Made by a program: the position numbers and the translations under genes | Assembly (NCBI RefSeq): GCF_017654505.1 | Contig: NC_054553.1 | Span: 3,205,001-3,269,000 of the forward strand | DNA length: 64,000 nucleotides | Source: Polyodon spathula | Lineage: Eukaryota > Chordata > Actinopteri > Acipenseriformes > Polyodontidae | Reading direction: 5' to 3' | Notes under the pieces: generated by a model | The model's input: the letters and a program-made list of their open reading frames with translations, nothing else | What the model was told of the DNA's origin: nothing | The model's database searches: none | Shown here: positions 52,410 to 64,000 of the stretch, piece after piece | Numbering within the stretch: position 1 is the stretch's first letter | Layout: each line of letters opens with the position of its first letter

Positions 52410-52909
52410 TTTATTTTATACACAAATTCCATATTCTCCTCCACAAAACTCCTTTGATTGTTATTCCACAGCAGGACTCTTCTTGGAGAAAACACCACAA
52501 AATAAAAGTCCTTGTTCCAAATGGAGTCAGTAGAGACCAGCAATAATCATGAACAAACATGTCTCTGTGTGTCTACAGGAGAGAAACAGGAACACAGAAC
52601 TCCAGTGTGTCCTCCAAACCGACAGCATAATTAATCTCCACCCTCCTCCTTTCTCCAGCCCTAACCCGTTTCTCAATGCATGTGGCTGAACAGAGCTTAT
52701 ATCCTACAGAGCCTGTGCAGGCCGACTGAAAGTCAGCCCTGCTGGTGACCTCCAGCAAAGTCATCCTTGGCACAGAGAACAATGCTGTCCAAAAGGGCCC
52801 CCTGGTTGCAGCAGTGGCAGCAGCTTCAGCTCTGTGTTGCACTCATGTTCTTTTTTCTTTTGCTTTCTTATCCCCTGCCACACACACACCTTCCCAAGAA
52901 CCCCCAGGA
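52410..52909 (-). other. med12: med12 3' UTR (provisional)
   Basis: The med12 stop is at 52910-52912 on the - strand. The first clear AATAAA on that strand is at 52410-52415, about 500 bp downstream, and is used here as the provisional end. Confidence 0.45.
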
Positions 52910-63902
<10,993 letters not shown>

Positions 63903-64000
63903 CTGTAGACAAAGGGGAAGGAGGAGACGGTGCTTGTTTACTTACACAGCACTGATTAAAATACTGGGAGCAGGTGGAATTGATATACCACCAAGCGTAC

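Noticed and set aside
52166..52546. 126-codon + strand ORF rich in Lys/Tyr
   Set aside because: AT-rich composition, overlaps a - strand ORF of equal length, no recognisable domain; lies in the likely med12 3' UTR and the space beyond it.

Overview
The window is vertebrate nuclear DNA, most likely from a ray-finned fish. The genes are split by GT-AG introns, about two thirds of the window is non-coding and rich in microsatellites, and there are fish-type dispersed repeats: a tRNA-headed SINE with a LINE-2-like tail, and long palindromic elements. A non-teleost fish such as a sturgeon, paddlefish or gar is possible, but that is a guess. Nothing prokaryotic was seen.

Positions 1-26 kb hold no gene I can support. 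This part contains a (CA)n run, a 23-copy 16-bp minisatellite, five copies of a palindromic element carrying telomere-like TTAGGG motifs in its centre, a SINE, a two-copy dispersed repeat and several AT-rich microsatellites. At 26.36-27.68 kb lies a seven-transmembrane (rhodopsin-like) receptor gene that looks broken: it has one frameshift, and the obvious splice junction would read a stop codon. Positions 27.7-38.5 kb are again gene-free apart from 41-bp and 31-bp minisatellites and purine-rich tracts.

The right third has two clear, convergent genes. On the + strand, mxra5 (adlican) runs from about 38.5 kb (probable non-coding first exon) to 51.15 kb. Its six coding exons join in phase to 2,452 residues: signal peptide, leucine-rich repeats, a long Pro/Ser/Thr-rich middle and 12 immunoglobulin domains. 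On the - strand, the 3' half of med12 (Mediator kinase-module subunit) enters at 63.9 kb and ends at 52.91 kb. Twenty exons, all phase-consistent, encode the last ~1,080 residues, including the PQL region and a long glutamine-rich tail of Q-runs punctuated by valine. The two stop codons are about 2.2 kb apart.

The two genes do not share a pathway: mxra5 encodes a secreted matrix protein and med12 a nuclear transcription regulator. I found no new multi-gene system. The observations most worth checking are the palindromic elements, the unusual med12 glutamine tract, the broken receptor and a spliced upstream ORF in the mxra5 leader.
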